A DNA stretch of 33,545 nt from Candidatus Omnitrophota bacterium (GCA_030692055.1 JAUYCY010000129.1:1-33545); one strand, 5' to 3'; positions 7,968 to 17,501 are shown, counted from the first letter of the stretch. The notes: generated by a model from the sequence alone, not told the origin. Translations and numbers: made by a program.

Positions 7968-7974
7968 GTGTGTA
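7949..7974. repeat. REP hairpin, right copy, overlapping the transposase stop codon
   Basis: Identical over 26 bases to 7227-7252, core 7956-7972 (CACACC, GCGTA, GGTGTG). Short outer arms ACC (7949-7951) and GGT (7977-7979) can also pair. The TAG within the loop/right stem is the stop codon of the RAYT gene. Together with the left copy it brackets the transposase. Confidence 0.85.
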
Positions 7975-7993
7975 ACGGTGAGTCTGAAATCAC

Positions 7994-8020
7994 TTGCAAT
8001 TATTCCCTATTTGTGATAAT
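7994..8020 (+). promoter_or_regulatory. Possible promoter upstream of the thioredoxin gene
   Basis: TTGCAA at 7994-7999 and GATAAT at 8015-8020, with a TG extension (8012-8013) just upstream of the -10 and 15-bp spacing. It lies in the 101-bp gap between the transposase and the gene at 8069, the only sizeable gap before the long co-directional run. Sequence match is moderate. Confidence 0.35.
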
Positions 8021-8068
8021 TTATAAATTCACCTGCCTATTTTTTGACCCTTTAACCAAAGGAATAAT

Positions 8069-8392
8069 ATGAGCTTATCGCATTTTACGGATGCTAATTT
8101 CAAGAAGGAAGTTTTAGAATCGAATCTTCCAGTTTTAGTGGATTTTTGGGCGAATTGGTGTGGGCCTTGCAAGATGATTTCGCCCATCATCGAGGAATTA
8201 GCCAAGGAATATGCAGGAAAAATCAAGATTGGCAAAGTCGATGTGGACGAGAACCCCAAAACCGCTACCTTATACGGAATAATGTCTATACCCACCTTAG
8301 TATTTTTTAGAAATGGAAAAATTGTTAACCAGGCCACAGGCGCTTTAAATAAGATCGAGCTGAAACGAAAGATAGAAGAGAACATTAGATGA
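8069..8392 (+). CDS. trxA: Thioredoxin
   Basis: A 107-residue thioredoxin, the normal family length. It reduces protein disulfides in the cytoplasm using the active-site motif WCGPC (residues 31-35), with the cis-proline loop SIPT later in the chain and the N-terminal strand PVLVDFWA. AAAGGA precedes the ATG. Its last codons overlap the next gene by 4 bases (ATGA), indicating translational coupling. The likely electron donor, thioredoxin reductase, is encoded about 5.5 kb downstream in the same direction. Confidence 0.96.
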   Translation: MSLSHFTDANFKKEVLESNLPVLVDFWANWCGPCKMISPIIEELAKEYAGKIKIGKVDVDENPKTATLYGIMSIPTLVFFRNGKIVNQATGALNKIELKRKIEENIR

Positions 8393-9477
8393 AAAAAATC
8401 TTTATCGCTGCCACCAAGCAGAATGACGGCAAGACCACGGTTTCCTTAGGCCTAATCCGTAATTTTCAGGATAGATTCAAGAAAGTTGCTTTTATAAAAC
8501 CCATTGGCCAGCGTTATCTGGAAGAGGAAGGCCTCAAGATTGATGAGGATTCTCTGCTTATTGAGAAGGTCTGCGGAATAAGATGCGGGCTCAAGGATAT
8601 GAGCCCGATTGCCGTAGAAAAAGGTTTTACCGAAAAATATATTGTCCATCCGGATAAAAAATCAATTACCCAACAGATTAAAAATTCCTTCCGCAGGGTC
8701 TCTAAGGGGCAACAGTTGGTTGTTATTGAAGGCACTGGCCATGCGGGCGTAGGTTCTGTATTTGATCATTCTAATGCTACGGTAGCGAAACTGCTTGGCT
8801 CAAAGGTGATTATTATTTCTTCCGGCGGTATCGGCAGGCCCATAGATGAAATAGTTTTAAATAAGGCGCTCTTTGAGAAAGAGGGGGTTAAGGTATTGGG
8901 CGTGGTTATCAATAAGGTCCTTCCGGAAAAATTTGAGAAGATAAATCGTCTGGTAAAAAAAGGATTAGAAAGAAAAGGAGTAGAGGTTTTGGGCGTTCTG
9001 CCTTATTACCCTATGCTTTCTTATCCTACAGTAGAGCAGATTTTAGAGGAGACAGATTTTGAACTTTTGTGCGGGAAAGATTTTTTGGGAAAATATATTT
9101 CGCAAGTAATAGTAGGCGCAATGCGACCGCACGGTGCTTTAAAATATATGGTTGACGATAGCCTCTTGATTACTCCGGGTGACAGGGAAGATATGATTAT
9201 GACGGCCTTAGGATGTTTTAGGGAGGCAGGTGAAAAAAGGCTTAAGGTTTCGGGAATAGTTTTATCAGGTAACATTGTTCCTGAGCAGCCAATTATGAAT
9301 TTATTAAACAAAGCAAATATACCGGTATTATTAGCTAAATCAGATACTTATAGCGTGGCATCTTGTATTCATGATTTAACGGTTAAGATCAGGCCGCAAG
9401 ATACTGCCAAAATTAATGCGGTGATAAAATTAATTAAAGATAATGTAGATTTGGATAGAATATCGAAAGGAATTTGA
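8389..9477 (+). CDS. P-loop/DRTGG protein (Pta regulatory-type N-terminal module)
   Basis: A 362-residue protein corresponding to the N-terminal part of long phosphotransacetylases. The start KKIFIAATKQNDGKTTVSLG is a BioD/CobQ-like P-loop (AAA_26), and residues about 215-325 resemble a DRTGG domain, with the stretch GDREDMIMTALGC. In long Pta enzymes these domains modulate the catalytic domain. Here they are encoded as a separate gene ending one base before the Pta catalytic gene. The domain order and adjacency argue for a functional pair. Overlaps trxA by 4 bases. Could also be annotated as a cobyrinic-acid-synthase-like protein from the P-loop alone. Confidence 0.82.
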   Translation: MKKIFIAATKQNDGKTTVSLGLIRNFQDRFKKVAFIKPIGQRYLEEEGLKIDEDSLLIEKVCGIRCGLKDMSPIAVEKGFTEKYIVHPDKKSITQQIKNSFRRVSKGQQLVVIEGTGHAGVGSVFDHSNATVAKLLGSKVIIISSGGIGRPIDEIVLNKALFEKEGVKVLGVVINKVLPEKFEKINRLVKKGLERKGVEVLGVLPYYPMLSYPTVEQILEETDFELLCGKDFLGKYISQVIVGAMRPHGALKYMVDDSLLITPGDREDMIMTALGCFREAGEKRLKVSGIVLSGNIVPEQPIMNLLNKANIPVLLAKSDTYSVASCIHDLTVKIRPQDTAKINAVIKLIKDNVDLDRISKGI

Positions 9478-9478
9478 C

Positions 9479-10408
9479 GTGGATACCATTACAAAAATTC
9501 ATCAGAAAGCGAAAGCCAAGTTAAAGACTATTGTGCTTCCTGAATACGAAGATAGCCGGGTAGTAGAGGCAGCTAGGATTATCGAACAGGAAGGGATGGC
9601 TCGTGTTTTGCTTTTAACCCCGGATAAGATTAATCCCGCGGATAAAGAAAGATACATTGATGAATTTTATCAGTTCCGCAAAACCAAAGAATCAGATGTC
9701 AATGTGATTAGAAAGATATTTGATGAGCCGCTTTATTATGCGGCAATGATGACGAGGGATGGCATGGCCGATGGTTTTGTCTCCGGAGCCAGCCACACCA
9801 CGCCCGATGTAGCCAGAGCAGCTATTTGGTGTTTGGGGGTGGATGAGCATATCAGTATTGTCACCAGCGCCTTTATTATGGTCGTGCCAAATTGTCCCTT
9901 GGGCGAAGAAGGGACATTTCTCTTTGCTGATTGCGGCATCATTCCCGACCCTAATCCGCGGCAACTTGCCTGTATTGCTTTGGCATCAGCAGAATTAGCC
10001 CGTAAGGTTTTAGATTTGAATCCTCGCGTTGCCCTGTTAAGTTATTCTACCAAGGGCTCAGCCAAAGGTAAATCTGTTGAGAAAATAGGCGAGGCAAAAG
10101 AATTACTAAAAGAGATAGCGCCGAATCTCTTGGTGGATGGCGAAATGCAGGTAGATGCAGCGATTGTTCCGGAAGTAGCGAAAATAAAATCTCCTGACAG
10201 TCCCGTCGGCGGCAGGGCAAATGTATTGATATTCCCTAATCTAGAGGCAGGCAATATTAGTTATAAACTTGTCCAGCGCTTAGCCAATGCCCGCGCCTTA
10301 GGGCCTTTACTTTTAGGCCTGAATAAACCTTGCAGTGATTTGTCCCGCGGCTGTTCAGTTGAGGATATTGTAGACTGCGTGGCAATTACGGCGATTAGAG
10401 CCCAATGA
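9479..10408 (+). CDS. pta: Phosphate acetyltransferase (short, catalytic-domain form)
   Basis: A 309-residue PTA_PTB family enzyme converting acetyl-CoA and phosphate into acetyl phosphate. Recognisable are the N-terminal KTIVLPEYEDSRVVEAA, the DGFVSGASHTTPD segment and the C-terminal GGRANVLIFPNLEAGNISYK, all typical of phosphotransacetylases. Starts with GTG at 9479, one base after the stop of the regulatory-type gene, and overlaps acetate kinase by 4 bases (ATGA). Pta and AckA together make ATP and acetate, pointing to fermentative or acetogenic energy metabolism. A phosphate butyryltransferase is possible but less likely given the neighbour. Confidence 0.93.
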   Translation: MDTITKIHQKAKAKLKTIVLPEYEDSRVVEAARIIEQEGMARVLLLTPDKINPADKERYIDEFYQFRKTKESDVNVIRKIFDEPLYYAAMMTRDGMADGFVSGASHTTPDVARAAIWCLGVDEHISIVTSAFIMVVPNCPLGEEGTFLFADCGIIPDPNPRQLACIALASAELARKVLDLNPRVALLSYSTKGSAKGKSVEKIGEAKELLKEIAPNLLVDGEMQVDAAIVPEVAKIKSPDSPVGGRANVLIFPNLEAGNISYKLVQRLANARALGPLLLGLNKPCSDLSRGCSVEDIVDCVAITAIRAQ

Positions 10409-11463
10409 AAATTCTGGTTATAAATAGCGGAAGTTCATCCATTAAATACAAACTTTTTGATATGCCCAGCGAAAAGCTCATTTCTAAAGGGCTAATCGAG
10501 CATATCGGCGAAAAAGGTTCTTTAATCCACGACCACTATAGCGGCCTAAAGATAATCTTAAAAAAAATTAATTCGGTTTATGCCATTGGCCATCGGGTAG
10601 TGCATGGTCAAGAGTTATTTAAAAGGCCGGTATTAATTGATCATTTGGTAATCCGAAAAATAAGACAATGTTCGTCTATAGCTCCCTTGCATAATCCGGC
10701 AAATTTATCCGGAATAGCGGCTTGCCAGAAATTATTACCCACGCTAAAGCAGGTGGCAGTATTTGATACTGCCTTTCATCAGACCTTGCCCGAGTACGCT
10801 TATGTCTATGGGCTGCCTTATGAATATTATCAAAGATTGGGAATAAGAAAATATGGTTTTCATGGCACCAGCCACGAATATGTGGCGCAGGAAGCAGCCA
10901 GGATACTTAGAAAACCATTGCCTAGATTAAAAATCATTACTTGCCACTTGGGCAACGGATGTAGTATTACCGCAGTAAATAAAGGAAAATCTGTGGATAC
11001 GAGTATGGGTTTTACGCCCTTAGAGGGCCTGATTATGGGCACACGTTGCGGCGATATTGACCCCGCCCTAGTTACTTACCTGATGAAAAAGAAAAGGTTT
11101 AATCTTAGTGAAATTGATGCTATATTAAATAAGGAAAGCGGCTTAAAAGGAATATCCGGTATAAGTAATGATATGCGGGTATTGGTAAATAAAGCAAGAA
11201 GTGGGAATAAGCGGGCAAAATTAGCGATAGATATTTTTATTTACCGGATAAAAAAATATATCGGCGCTTATACGGCAATTATGGGTGGTTGCGATGCCTT
11301 AGTTTTTACCGCTGGGATTGGCGAGAATCAGGCGAGAATTAGAGAGAAAATTTGCCAGGGAATATTTGCGGCCTTCAAGAAAAAACCTAAAGTTTTGGTT
11401 ATTCCTACCGATGAGGAACTGATGATTGCCCGCCAGAGTTATCAATTAATAAGGAGTCAATAG
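10405..11463 (+). CDS. ackA: Acetate kinase
   Basis: A 352-residue ASKHA-fold kinase, somewhat shorter than the usual about 400 residues. It transfers phosphate from acetyl phosphate to ADP. Motifs: the N-terminal VINSGSSSIKYKLF, the HRVVHG segment, FDTAFHQTLP, YGFHGTSHEYV, HLGNGCSITAV, the segment DTSMGFTPLEGLIMGTRCGDIDP (residues about 198-220), and near the C-terminus VFTAGIGENQ. All of the main catalytic blocks are present despite the shorter length. The ATG overlaps the pta stop. The next gene begins directly after its stop codon. Confidence 0.96.
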   Translation: MKILVINSGSSSIKYKLFDMPSEKLISKGLIEHIGEKGSLIHDHYSGLKIILKKINSVYAIGHRVVHGQELFKRPVLIDHLVIRKIRQCSSIAPLHNPANLSGIAACQKLLPTLKQVAVFDTAFHQTLPEYAYVYGLPYEYYQRLGIRKYGFHGTSHEYVAQEAARILRKPLPRLKIITCHLGNGCSITAVNKGKSVDTSMGFTPLEGLIMGTRCGDIDPALVTYLMKKKRFNLSEIDAILNKESGLKGISGISNDMRVLVNKARSGNKRAKLAIDIFIYRIKKYIGAYTAIMGGCDALVFTAGIGENQARIREKICQGIFAAFKKKPKVLVIPTDEELMIARQSYQLIRSQ

Positions 11464-11973
11464 ATGAAAAAAGCAGTGATGATTATTGCCGAGGATGGTT
11501 TTCGCGATGAGGAACTTTTAGAACCTCAAGAGATTTTTAAAAGAAACGGCATAGAAGTAAAAGTTGCTTCCACCAGTCTTTCTTCTGCAAAGGGGATGTT
11601 GGGCGCAAAAGTTGAACCCGATATTTTAGTCAGCGATATAAAAATAAAAGATTTTGATGCCATAGTATTTGTTGGCGGCTCAGGCGCAAATCAATATTGG
11701 GATGACCCAATAGCCCATAAGTTGGCACAGGACGCGACTAATACTAATCGGCTCGTGGCAGCAATTTGTATCGCCCCTGTCACTTTGGCTAAAGCAGGTG
11801 TTTTAAAAGGTAAGCGCGCTACGGTCTGGTCCTCTGAGGCGGGCCAACTTAAAACTGCAGGCGCGAATTATACCGCTGGAGCCGTAGAAAAAGACGGGAA
11901 TATTATTACTGCCTCGGGTCCAACTGTGGCCATAGCATTCGCAGAAGAAATAGTAAAGGCATTAAGTAAATAG
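11464..11973 (+). CDS. DJ-1/PfpI family protein
   Basis: A 169-residue protein of the DJ-1/PfpI superfamily (class I glutamine amidotransferase-like fold). The conserved acidic residue is in DGFRDEELLEP (Glu16 or Glu17) and the nucleophile is Cys102 in AAICIAPVTLA. The stretch DAIVFVGGSGANQYWDD is typical. Members include proteases, chaperones and glyoxalase-like enzymes; the specific activity cannot be read from sequence. It begins immediately after the ackA stop, so it belongs to the same transcript. Confidence 0.9.
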   Translation: MKKAVMIIAEDGFRDEELLEPQEIFKRNGIEVKVASTSLSSAKGMLGAKVEPDILVSDIKIKDFDAIVFVGGSGANQYWDDPIAHKLAQDATNTNRLVAAICIAPVTLAKAGVLKGKRATVWSSEAGQLKTAGANYTAGAVEKDGNIITASGPTVAIAFAEEIVKALSK

Positions 11974-11983
11974 GAGACTAAAT

Positions 11984-12334
11984 ATGTTAAGAACGCTTTT
12001 AAAATCCAAAATCCACCGCGCGCATATCACCGAGGCAAATCTTTATTATGAAGGTAGCGTTACCATTGATGAGGAATTAATGCAGGCAGCTAATATTATT
12101 GAAGGCGAAAAGGTAGAGGTATTTAATCTAAATAACGGACATCGCTTAGAGACCTACGCCATTAAAGGTAAGGCAGGCTCCGGAGTAGTTTGCCTGAATG
12201 GCCCGGCTAGTCGCGGCGCCTGCGTGGGCGATGAGGTAGTGATTGTTTCTTATGCGCTGGCAGAAGAACAAGAGATAAAAAATATCAAACCCAGGATTAT
12301 AAAAGTTGATGTCCGAAACCAGATTAAAGATTAG
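11984..12334 (+). CDS. panD: Aspartate 1-decarboxylase
   Basis: A 116-residue pyruvoyl enzyme that makes beta-alanine from aspartate for pantothenate and CoA synthesis. The self-cleavage site Gly24-Ser25 lies in YYEGSVTID. The rest of the family is also clear: MLRTLLKSKIHRAHIT at the start, and NGPASRGACVGDEVVIVSY with the conserved Gly-Ala/Pro-Ala-Ser/Ala-Arg block. A ribosome binding site (GGAG) is placed correctly. The 3' end overlaps peptide deformylase by 26 bases. Confidence 0.96.
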   Translation: MLRTLLKSKIHRAHITEANLYYEGSVTIDEELMQAANIIEGEKVEVFNLNNGHRLETYAIKGKAGSGVVCLNGPASRGACVGDEVVIVSYALAEEQEIKNIKPRIIKVDVRNQIKD

Positions 12335-12860
12335 ATTATTTGGCGAGCCGGTATTAAGAAAGAAGTCAATCCCTGTCAAGCAAATAACTTCTTTCCAGCG
12401 CGATATTTTAAGTAAAATGGCGCAATTAATGTATGAGGTGCAGGGTATTGGCCTGGCTGCGCCCCAAGTAGGTATTAATGAAGCGATGATTGCCGTAGAT
12501 ATCGGCAGCGGCCTTTATAAATTGATAAATCCTAAAATTATAAGAAAAGAAGGTTCGCAAATAATGGAAGAGGGTTGTCTGAGTGTTCCGGGCGTATATA
12601 TAAAGGTTAAACGCGCAAAAAAAGTGAAAATTGCGGCAGAGGATGAATGGGGTAAGCCTGTGACTATAGAAGCAGAAGGTTTGCTGGCTTGTGTTTTGCA
12701 GCATGAGATAGACCATTTAAAAGGCAGGCTCATTGTGGATTACGCTTCCTTCTTTGAACAACTGAAGATGAGAAAAAAATTAGCCGAACTGAAAAAGAAG
12801 ATGGAAACCGATGAAGAATTGTCCGAATCAAAAACAAAATCTTGTAAACTGCAATTGTAG
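12309..12860 (+). CDS. def: Peptide deformylase
   Basis: A 183-residue metalloenzyme that removes the N-formyl group from new proteins. All three motifs are present: [10 protein letters not shown] (residues 47-56), EGCLSVPG with metal ligand Cys90, and QHEIDHLKG with His132, catalytic Glu133 and His136. An in-frame TTG three bases upstream (12306) is less likely than the ATG at 12309. It begins inside panD and ends inside the next small gene, part of a tightly overlapped series. Confidence 0.95.
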   Translation: MSETRLKIRLFGEPVLRKKSIPVKQITSFQRDILSKMAQLMYEVQGIGLAAPQVGINEAMIAVDIGSGLYKLINPKIIRKEGSQIMEEGCLSVPGVYIKVKRAKKVKIAAEDEWGKPVTIEAEGLLACVLQHEIDHLKGRLIVDYASFFEQLKMRKKLAELKKKMETDEELSESKTKSCKLQL

Positions 12861-13008
12861 TTATCATCCCTGTTCCCGAAAAGGTATTTGTTGCGAGTGT
12901 GTCTTGTACCATAAAAGCCACGGCCAAATTCCTGCTTGTTTTTTTTCGGATGATATAGAAAAGACTTACGACCGCTCCATCAGTAATTTTGTAAGAATAA
13001 AAAAATGA
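12811..13008 (+). CDS. Small cysteine-rich protein, DUF6485-like
   Basis: A 65-residue protein with eight Cys at positions 4, 14, 16, 21, 27, 28, 30 and 43 (for example [19 protein letters not shown], then PACFF). The pattern resembles the DUF6485 family of small putative metal-binding proteins. It overlaps the deformylase 3' end by 50 bases in another frame and overlaps the lipA start by 4 bases (ATGA), supporting real translation. Function is unknown; its site before an iron-sulfur enzyme gene is suggestive only. Confidence 0.75.
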   Translation: MKNCPNQKQNLVNCNCSYHPCSRKGICCECVLYHKSHGQIPACFFSDDIEKTYDRSISNFVRIKK

Positions 13009-13892
13009 ACAGGCTTCCTTTATGGTTTAGGCAGGAGATTCCCGATAAAATAACTTTAGAGAGGGCGCGGTTATTGGCTGAAGCTAATGTGCGCACAGTC
13101 TGTCAGGAAGCAAGATGCCCTAATCTAAGTTTTTGTTTCAAACATCAAAAGTTTACCTTTATTATTTTAGGAGATACCTGCACGCGTAACTGCCGTTTTT
13201 GTGCCGTCGGAAAAACCGAGAATAAAAATTTAAAGTTGGATGAAGATGAACCTTTGCGTATAGCAAAAGTGGTAAAAGACCTCGGGCTTAATTATGTAGT
13301 AATTACTTCGGTTACGCGTGATGATTTAGCCGATGGTGGCGCAAAAATTTTTAGCCAGACTATAGAGTTAATTCGTCGGATAAATAGCGATATCAAGATA
13401 GAGGTATTGATACCTGATTTTAAAGGTAGTGTCTCCAGCCTTAAAGTTGTCCTGGATGCCCAGCCGCATTTAGTCGGCCATAACATTGAGACAATAGAGC
13501 GGCTATATAAAGATCTCAGGCCAAAAGCCAACTATCGGATTTCTTTGGACATCTTGAAAAAAATAAAAGAAATTGAGCCTTTATTGACCACTAAGTCTTC
13601 CATAATGTTAGGTTTGGGCGAAACCGAAGAGGAAGTGATTAAGACAATGCAGGATTTGTTATATTCAGGCTGCGATATTTTAACCTTAGGACAATATCTC
13701 GCCCCTTCACCAATCCATTATCCGGTTAAGGATTTTATCGGCATTGAGCAATTCCAAAGATACCGAGATCTCGGATTAGGTTTAGGTTTTAAGTCAGTGT
13801 TATCCGGACCGTTAGTGAGAAGTTCTTATCCTGACGTACCATACCAATCACACCCACACCGCGTAGGTGTGGAAGGGTTAAAGGGTAAATAA
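13005..13892 (+). CDS. lipA: Lipoyl synthase
   Basis: A 295-residue radical SAM enzyme inserting two sulfurs into octanoyl groups to form lipoate on dehydrogenase complexes and GcvH. Both iron-sulfur motifs are present: the auxiliary cluster Cys33-x4-Cys38-x5-Cys44 and the radical SAM Cys59-x3-Cys63-x2-Cys66, plus the C-terminal RSSY, whose Ser ligates the auxiliary cluster. After RSSY the reading frame runs through a REP hairpin (13855-13871), which encodes the atypical tail PHRVGV. The enzyme core is intact. Overlaps the upstream Cys-rich gene by 4 bases; trxB begins 1 base downstream. Confidence 0.95.
   Translation: MNRLPLWFRQEIPDKITLERARLLAEANVRTVCQEARCPNLSFCFKHQKFTFIILGDTCTRNCRFCAVGKTENKNLKLDEDEPLRIAKVVKDLGLNYVVITSVTRDDLADGGAKIFSQTIELIRRINSDIKIEVLIPDFKGSVSSLKVVLDAQPHLVGHNIETIERLYKDLRPKANYRISLDILKKIKEIEPLLTTKSSIMLGLGETEEEVIKTMQDLLYSGCDILTLGQYLAPSPIHYPVKDFIGIEQFQRYRDLGLGLGFKSVLSGPLVRSSYPDVPYQSHPHRVGVEGLKGK
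13855..13871. repeat. REP hairpin inside the 3' end of lipA
   Basis: Same 17-base core as the hairpins flanking the transposase: CACACC, GCGTA, GGTGTG. One further pair (13854/13872) extends the stem to 7 bp. It is translated as part of the LipA C-terminal tail. Third copy in the window, about 6 kb from the RAYT gene. Confidence 0.85.
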
Positions 13893-13893
13893 T

Positions 13894-14811
13894 ATGCATG
13901 ATTTGATTATTATCGGCGCAGGGCCGGCAGGTTTGACCGCAGCGCTTTATGCCGGAAGATACCGCCTGAATTCTTTAATCCTGGAAAAAATGGCGCCCGG
14001 CGGCCAGATTATTCTTTCTTCCAATATTGAGAATTTTCCCGGATTTCCGGGCGGCATATCTACGCAGGAATTAGTTGAAAGGTTCAAGAAACAGGTAGGG
14101 GAATTGGGTATAAATATTGAAACAGAAGAAGTTTTAACCATATCTTCCAGTAGCGCTACTTTTAATATTAAAACACAAGGTAACTCTTACCAGACAAAAA
14201 GTATTATTATTGCTACTGGCGCCAGCGCGAAGCGATTAGGCGTAAAAGGAGAAGATGAATTTATTGGCCGGGGAGTGTCTTATTGCGCTACCTGCGACGG
14301 CCCTTTGTTCAGGAATAAAGATGTGGCGGTAATCGGTGGCGGAGATAGAGCAGTTGAGGAGGCGATTTTTTTAAGTAGCTACGCCAAGACTGTTTATCTG
14401 GCGCATCGCCGGGGAGAGTTACGGGCATCCCAGATTTTGATAGAGAAGGCAAAGAGTATTCCTAAAATCAACTTTATCTTAGAGAGTATCGTGGAAGAAA
14501 TTCAGGGGGAAAATAAAGTAGAACAGGTTTTGCTAAAAAATCTAAAAACAAATTCTCAAAGCAAGATTTCCTGCCAGGGCGTGTTTGTTTTTGTAGGGAT
14601 AAACCCTAATACAGCTTTTTTAAAAAATCTCATGGAGATGGATGAGACAGGATTTATAATTACTGACCAGGAGATGAAAACTTCTGAAGGCGGCATTTTT
14701 GCCTGCGGAGACTGCCGCAAAAAAAGTTTATACCAGGTAATTACTGCCTGTGGCGACGGTGCTGTGGCAGCGCATTCCACACATAAGTACCTCATAAACC
14801 AAAATATGTAA
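13894..14811 (+). CDS. trxB: Thioredoxin reductase
   Basis: A 305-residue NADPH- and FAD-dependent flavoprotein that reduces thioredoxin. FAD site GAGPAGLTAALYAGRY (8-23), redox-active Cys131-Ala-Thr-Cys134, NADPH-binding GGGDRAVEEA around 148-157, the HRRGELRAS segment for the 2'-phosphate, and the C-terminal FACGDCRKKSLYQVITACGDGAVAA. The Arg in GGGDRA, where Ser is usual, is a small oddity. Very likely the partner of the thioredoxin at 8069. Confidence 0.95.
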   Translation: MHDLIIIGAGPAGLTAALYAGRYRLNSLILEKMAPGGQIILSSNIENFPGFPGGISTQELVERFKKQVGELGINIETEEVLTISSSSATFNIKTQGNSYQTKSIIIATGASAKRLGVKGEDEFIGRGVSYCATCDGPLFRNKDVAVIGGGDRAVEEAIFLSSYAKTVYLAHRRGELRASQILIEKAKSIPKINFILESIVEEIQGENKVEQVLLKNLKTNSQSKISCQGVFVFVGINPNTAFLKNLMEMDETGFIITDQEMKTSEGGIFACGDCRKKSLYQVITACGDGAVAAHSTHKYLINQNM

Positions 14812-14812
14812 T

Positions 14813-16609
14813 ATGGCTAAAAAATTCCCTACCTCTAATAAAAAATTAATCAATTGGGTCAATAAGATGGCCCGGATGTGCCAGCCGGATGAAATAGTCT
14901 GGATAGATGGCTCCGAGGCGCAAAAGGCGAGATTAGAGAAAGAATCTATGGCAAGCGCCGAGATTGTCCAACTGAATCCAGAAAAACTGCCAGGTTGTTT
15001 CCTGCATCGCACGGCTCCAGATGATGTTGCCCGCACCGAACACCTTACCTTTATCTGCACCAAAAGAAAGCGCGATGCTGGGCCTACCAATAATTGGATG
15101 TCTCCGCGTATTGCCTATAAGAAGGCAAGGGCATTTTTTAAGGAGGCCATGCGCGGTAGGACGATGTATGTTATCCCTTTTTCTATGGGTCCGCTAGGCT
15201 CTCCCTTTAGTAAAATCGGCGTAGAATTAACCGATTCGCGCTATGTGGTTTTAAATATGCTGATTATGACCCGCGCCGGCGAGACAGTGTTAAGGCAATT
15301 AGAGAAAGAAGACAAATTTACGCAGTGTTTACATTCCAAGGCAGGGCTGGATATCAATAAAAGACTAATCTTGCAATTTCCTGAGGATAATATTATCTGG
15401 AGCGTAGGTTCAGGTTATGGGGGTAATGTGCTTTTAGGCAAGAAGTGCCTGTCTTTGCGCATTGCCAGTTTTCTCGCCAGGCGAGAACGCTGGCTGGCAG
15501 AGCATATGTTGATTATGGGCATAGAAGAACCCAACGGCCACATTGAATATATTGCCGCTGCTTTTCCCAGCGCTTGCGGCAAGACAAATTTGGCAATGTT
15601 AGTTCCTCCCGAGGGGCTAAAAGTAAAAGGTTATAGAATTTGGACCGTAGGCGATGATATTGCCTGGATGCGCATTGATTCTGACGGTTCGCTTTGGGCG
15701 ATTAATCCTGAGACAGGATTTTTTGGCGTGGCGCCGGGGACAAATTCTAAGACCAATCCTACTATGGTTGAGACGATTAAGAAGAATACTATTTACACTA
15801 ATGTCCTGCTTAAAGCGGATAATACTGTTTGGTGGGAAGGCGCGGATGGGGAAGTACCGAATAGCGGCATTGATTGGCAGAGAAGGTCTTGGAAGCCGGG
15901 CGCAGTGGATAGTAACGGAAAACCAATTTTGGGCGCGCATGCGAATAGCCGCTTTACTACCCCGATTTTAAATTGTCCTTCTGTCTCTTTTCGCTTAGAC
16001 CAACATCATGGCGTGCCCATTTCTGCCATTATTTTTGGCGGCCGCAGGGCCCATCTTGCTCCTTTGGTTTATGAATCTTTTAATTGGCAACACGGCGTAT
16101 TTGTAGGCGCGACTATGGCCTCGGAGTTGACCGCAGCGCAGGTAGGCAAATTAGGACAGGTGCGCCGCGACCCGATGGCCATGTTTCCTTTTTGCGGCTA
16201 CAATATGGCGGAATATTTTAGGCACTGGTTAGAGATGGGCAGACGGATGGCCAGGCCGCCTAAGATTTTTCACGTAAATTGGTTTAGGGCCGATGAACAA
16301 GGTAAATTCTTGTGGCCGGGATTCGGAGAAAACTCGAGGGTCTTAGAATGGATATTAGACCGTTGCAATAATAAAGTAGAGGCAGTAGAAACTGCGATAG
16401 GCTATGTGCCTAGGGCCTCGGATATAGATATGACAGGGTTAGAACTTCCGGCTGGTACGTTAGAAAAGCTCTTAGCCATAGATACAAAGGCATGGCTGGA
16501 AGAATTAAAAGGGATAAAGAAATTTTTTCAGCAGTTCAGGAAAAATTTGCCGCAAGATTTATGGCAGGAATACGAAGATTTAACCTCGCGTTTAAAATCT
16601 AATGGATGA
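14813..16609 (+). CDS. pckG: Phosphoenolpyruvate carboxykinase (GTP)
   Basis: A 598-residue GTP-type PEP carboxykinase interconverting oxaloacetate and PEP, about the normal family length. Key blocks: [14 protein letters not shown], the kinase P-loop [23 protein letters not shown] with metal-binding Asp residues, [13 protein letters not shown], and [12 protein letters not shown]. Begins one base after trxB and overlaps purC by 8 bases. In a pyrophosphatase-containing fermenter it could serve gluconeogenesis or PEP/oxaloacetate balancing; direction is not readable. Confidence 0.97.
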   Translation: MAKKFPTSNKKLINWVNKMARMCQPDEIVWIDGSEAQKARLEKESMASAEIVQLNPEKLPGCFLHRTAPDDVARTEHLTFICTKRKRDAGPTNNWMSPRIAYKKARAFFKEAMRGRTMYVIPFSMGPLGSPFSKIGVELTDSRYVVLNMLIMTRAGETVLRQLEKEDKFTQCLHSKAGLDINKRLILQFPEDNIIWSVGSGYGGNVLLGKKCLSLRIASFLARRERWLAEHMLIMGIEEPNGHIEYIAAAFPSACGKTNLAMLVPPEGLKVKGYRIWTVGDDIAWMRIDSDGSLWAINPETGFFGVAPGTNSKTNPTMVETIKKNTIYTNVLLKADNTVWWEGADGEVPNSGIDWQRRSWKPGAVDSNGKPILGAHANSRFTTPILNCPSVSFRLDQHHGVPISAIIFGGRRAHLAPLVYESFNWQHGVFVGATMASELTAAQVGKLGQVRRDPMAMFPFCGYNMAEYFRHWLEMGRRMARPPKIFHVNWFRADEQGKFLWPGFGENSRVLEWILDRCNNKVEAVETAIGYVPRASDIDMTGLELPAGTLEKLLAIDTKAWLEELKGIKKFFQQFRKNLPQDLWQEYEDLTSRLKSNG

Positions 16610-17501
16610 AGGCGTTTTATTAAATACGGATTTCAGGGATTTAAAGTTATATAAACGCGGCAAGGTAAGGGATGTTTATGATTTAGGCGATAAGTTACTG
16701 ATTATTTCTACTGACCGCATTTCTTGTTTTGATGTGGTTTTACCCTGCGGCATACCCTATAAAGGCAAAGTCTTAACCGGCCTTTCTGGTTTCTGGTTTG
16801 AATTTATCCAAGATATTATTCCTCATCATCTTATCACTACTGATATAAATCAATACCCCGGCCAAGTTAAAAAATATAAAGACCAATTACTGGGCCGTTC
16901 GATGTTGGTTTTAAAGACCAAGCCGCTTCCTGTAGAATGCGTGGTCAGAGGTTATCTTTCCGGTTCAGGATGGAAGGAATACCAGCAAAAACAATCGGTT
17001 TGCGGCATAAAATTACCCGCAGGCCTTAAAGAATCAGATAGGCTCCCCGAGGCAATATTTACTCCTTCCACCAAGCAAGATACAGGCCACGATATTAATA
17101 TTGACCAGAAATATGTGGAAGGCCTGCTCGGGAAAGATACGGCTGGTGAAATAAAAAAGATAAGCATCGCGATTTATCAAAAGGCAAGCGATTATGCCAA
17201 ATCGCGCGGGATTATTATTGCCGATACAAAATTTGAATTTGGAATACACAATAATAAGATTGTTTTAATTGATGAAGCGCTTACCCCGGATTCTTCCCGC
17301 TTCTGGCCAAAGGACCAATACGTTGCGGGTAGGCCGCAATCTAGTTTTGATAAACAATTTGTGCGGGATTATTTAGAGAGTTTAAATTGGGACAAGAATC
17401 CGCCGGCGCCAAAGTTACCCGAGGAGATTATTAAAAAGACAACCCAGAAATACCTGGAGGCGTATAAAAGGTTAACGGGAAAGGAACTCCAAGATACTTA
17501 A
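16602..17501 (+). CDS. purC: Phosphoribosylaminoimidazole-succinocarboxamide synthase
   Basis: A 299-residue SAICAR synthetase for de novo purine synthesis, the longer form of the family. Diagnostic segments are [29 protein letters not shown], then [28 protein letters not shown] and the C-terminal [15 protein letters not shown]. Overlaps pckG by 8 bases and is directly followed by the next gene's GTG start. Confidence 0.96.
   Translation: MDEGVLLNTDFRDLKLYKRGKVRDVYDLGDKLLIISTDRISCFDVVLPCGIPYKGKVLTGLSGFWFEFIQDIIPHHLITTDINQYPGQVKKYKDQLLGRSMLVLKTKPLPVECVVRGYLSGSGWKEYQQKQSVCGIKLPAGLKESDRLPEAIFTPSTKQDTGHDINIDQKYVEGLLGKDTAGEIKKISIAIYQKASDYAKSRGIIIADTKFEFGIHNNKIVLIDEALTPDSSRFWPKDQYVAGRPQSSFDKQFVRDYLESLNWDKNPPAPKLPEEIIKKTTQKYLEAYKRLTGKELQDT

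Noticed and set aside
9475..9481. Split Pta treated as a frameshifted pseudogene.
   Set aside because: Both parts are complete at their ends, the second has its own start, and stand-alone short Pta enzymes are common.
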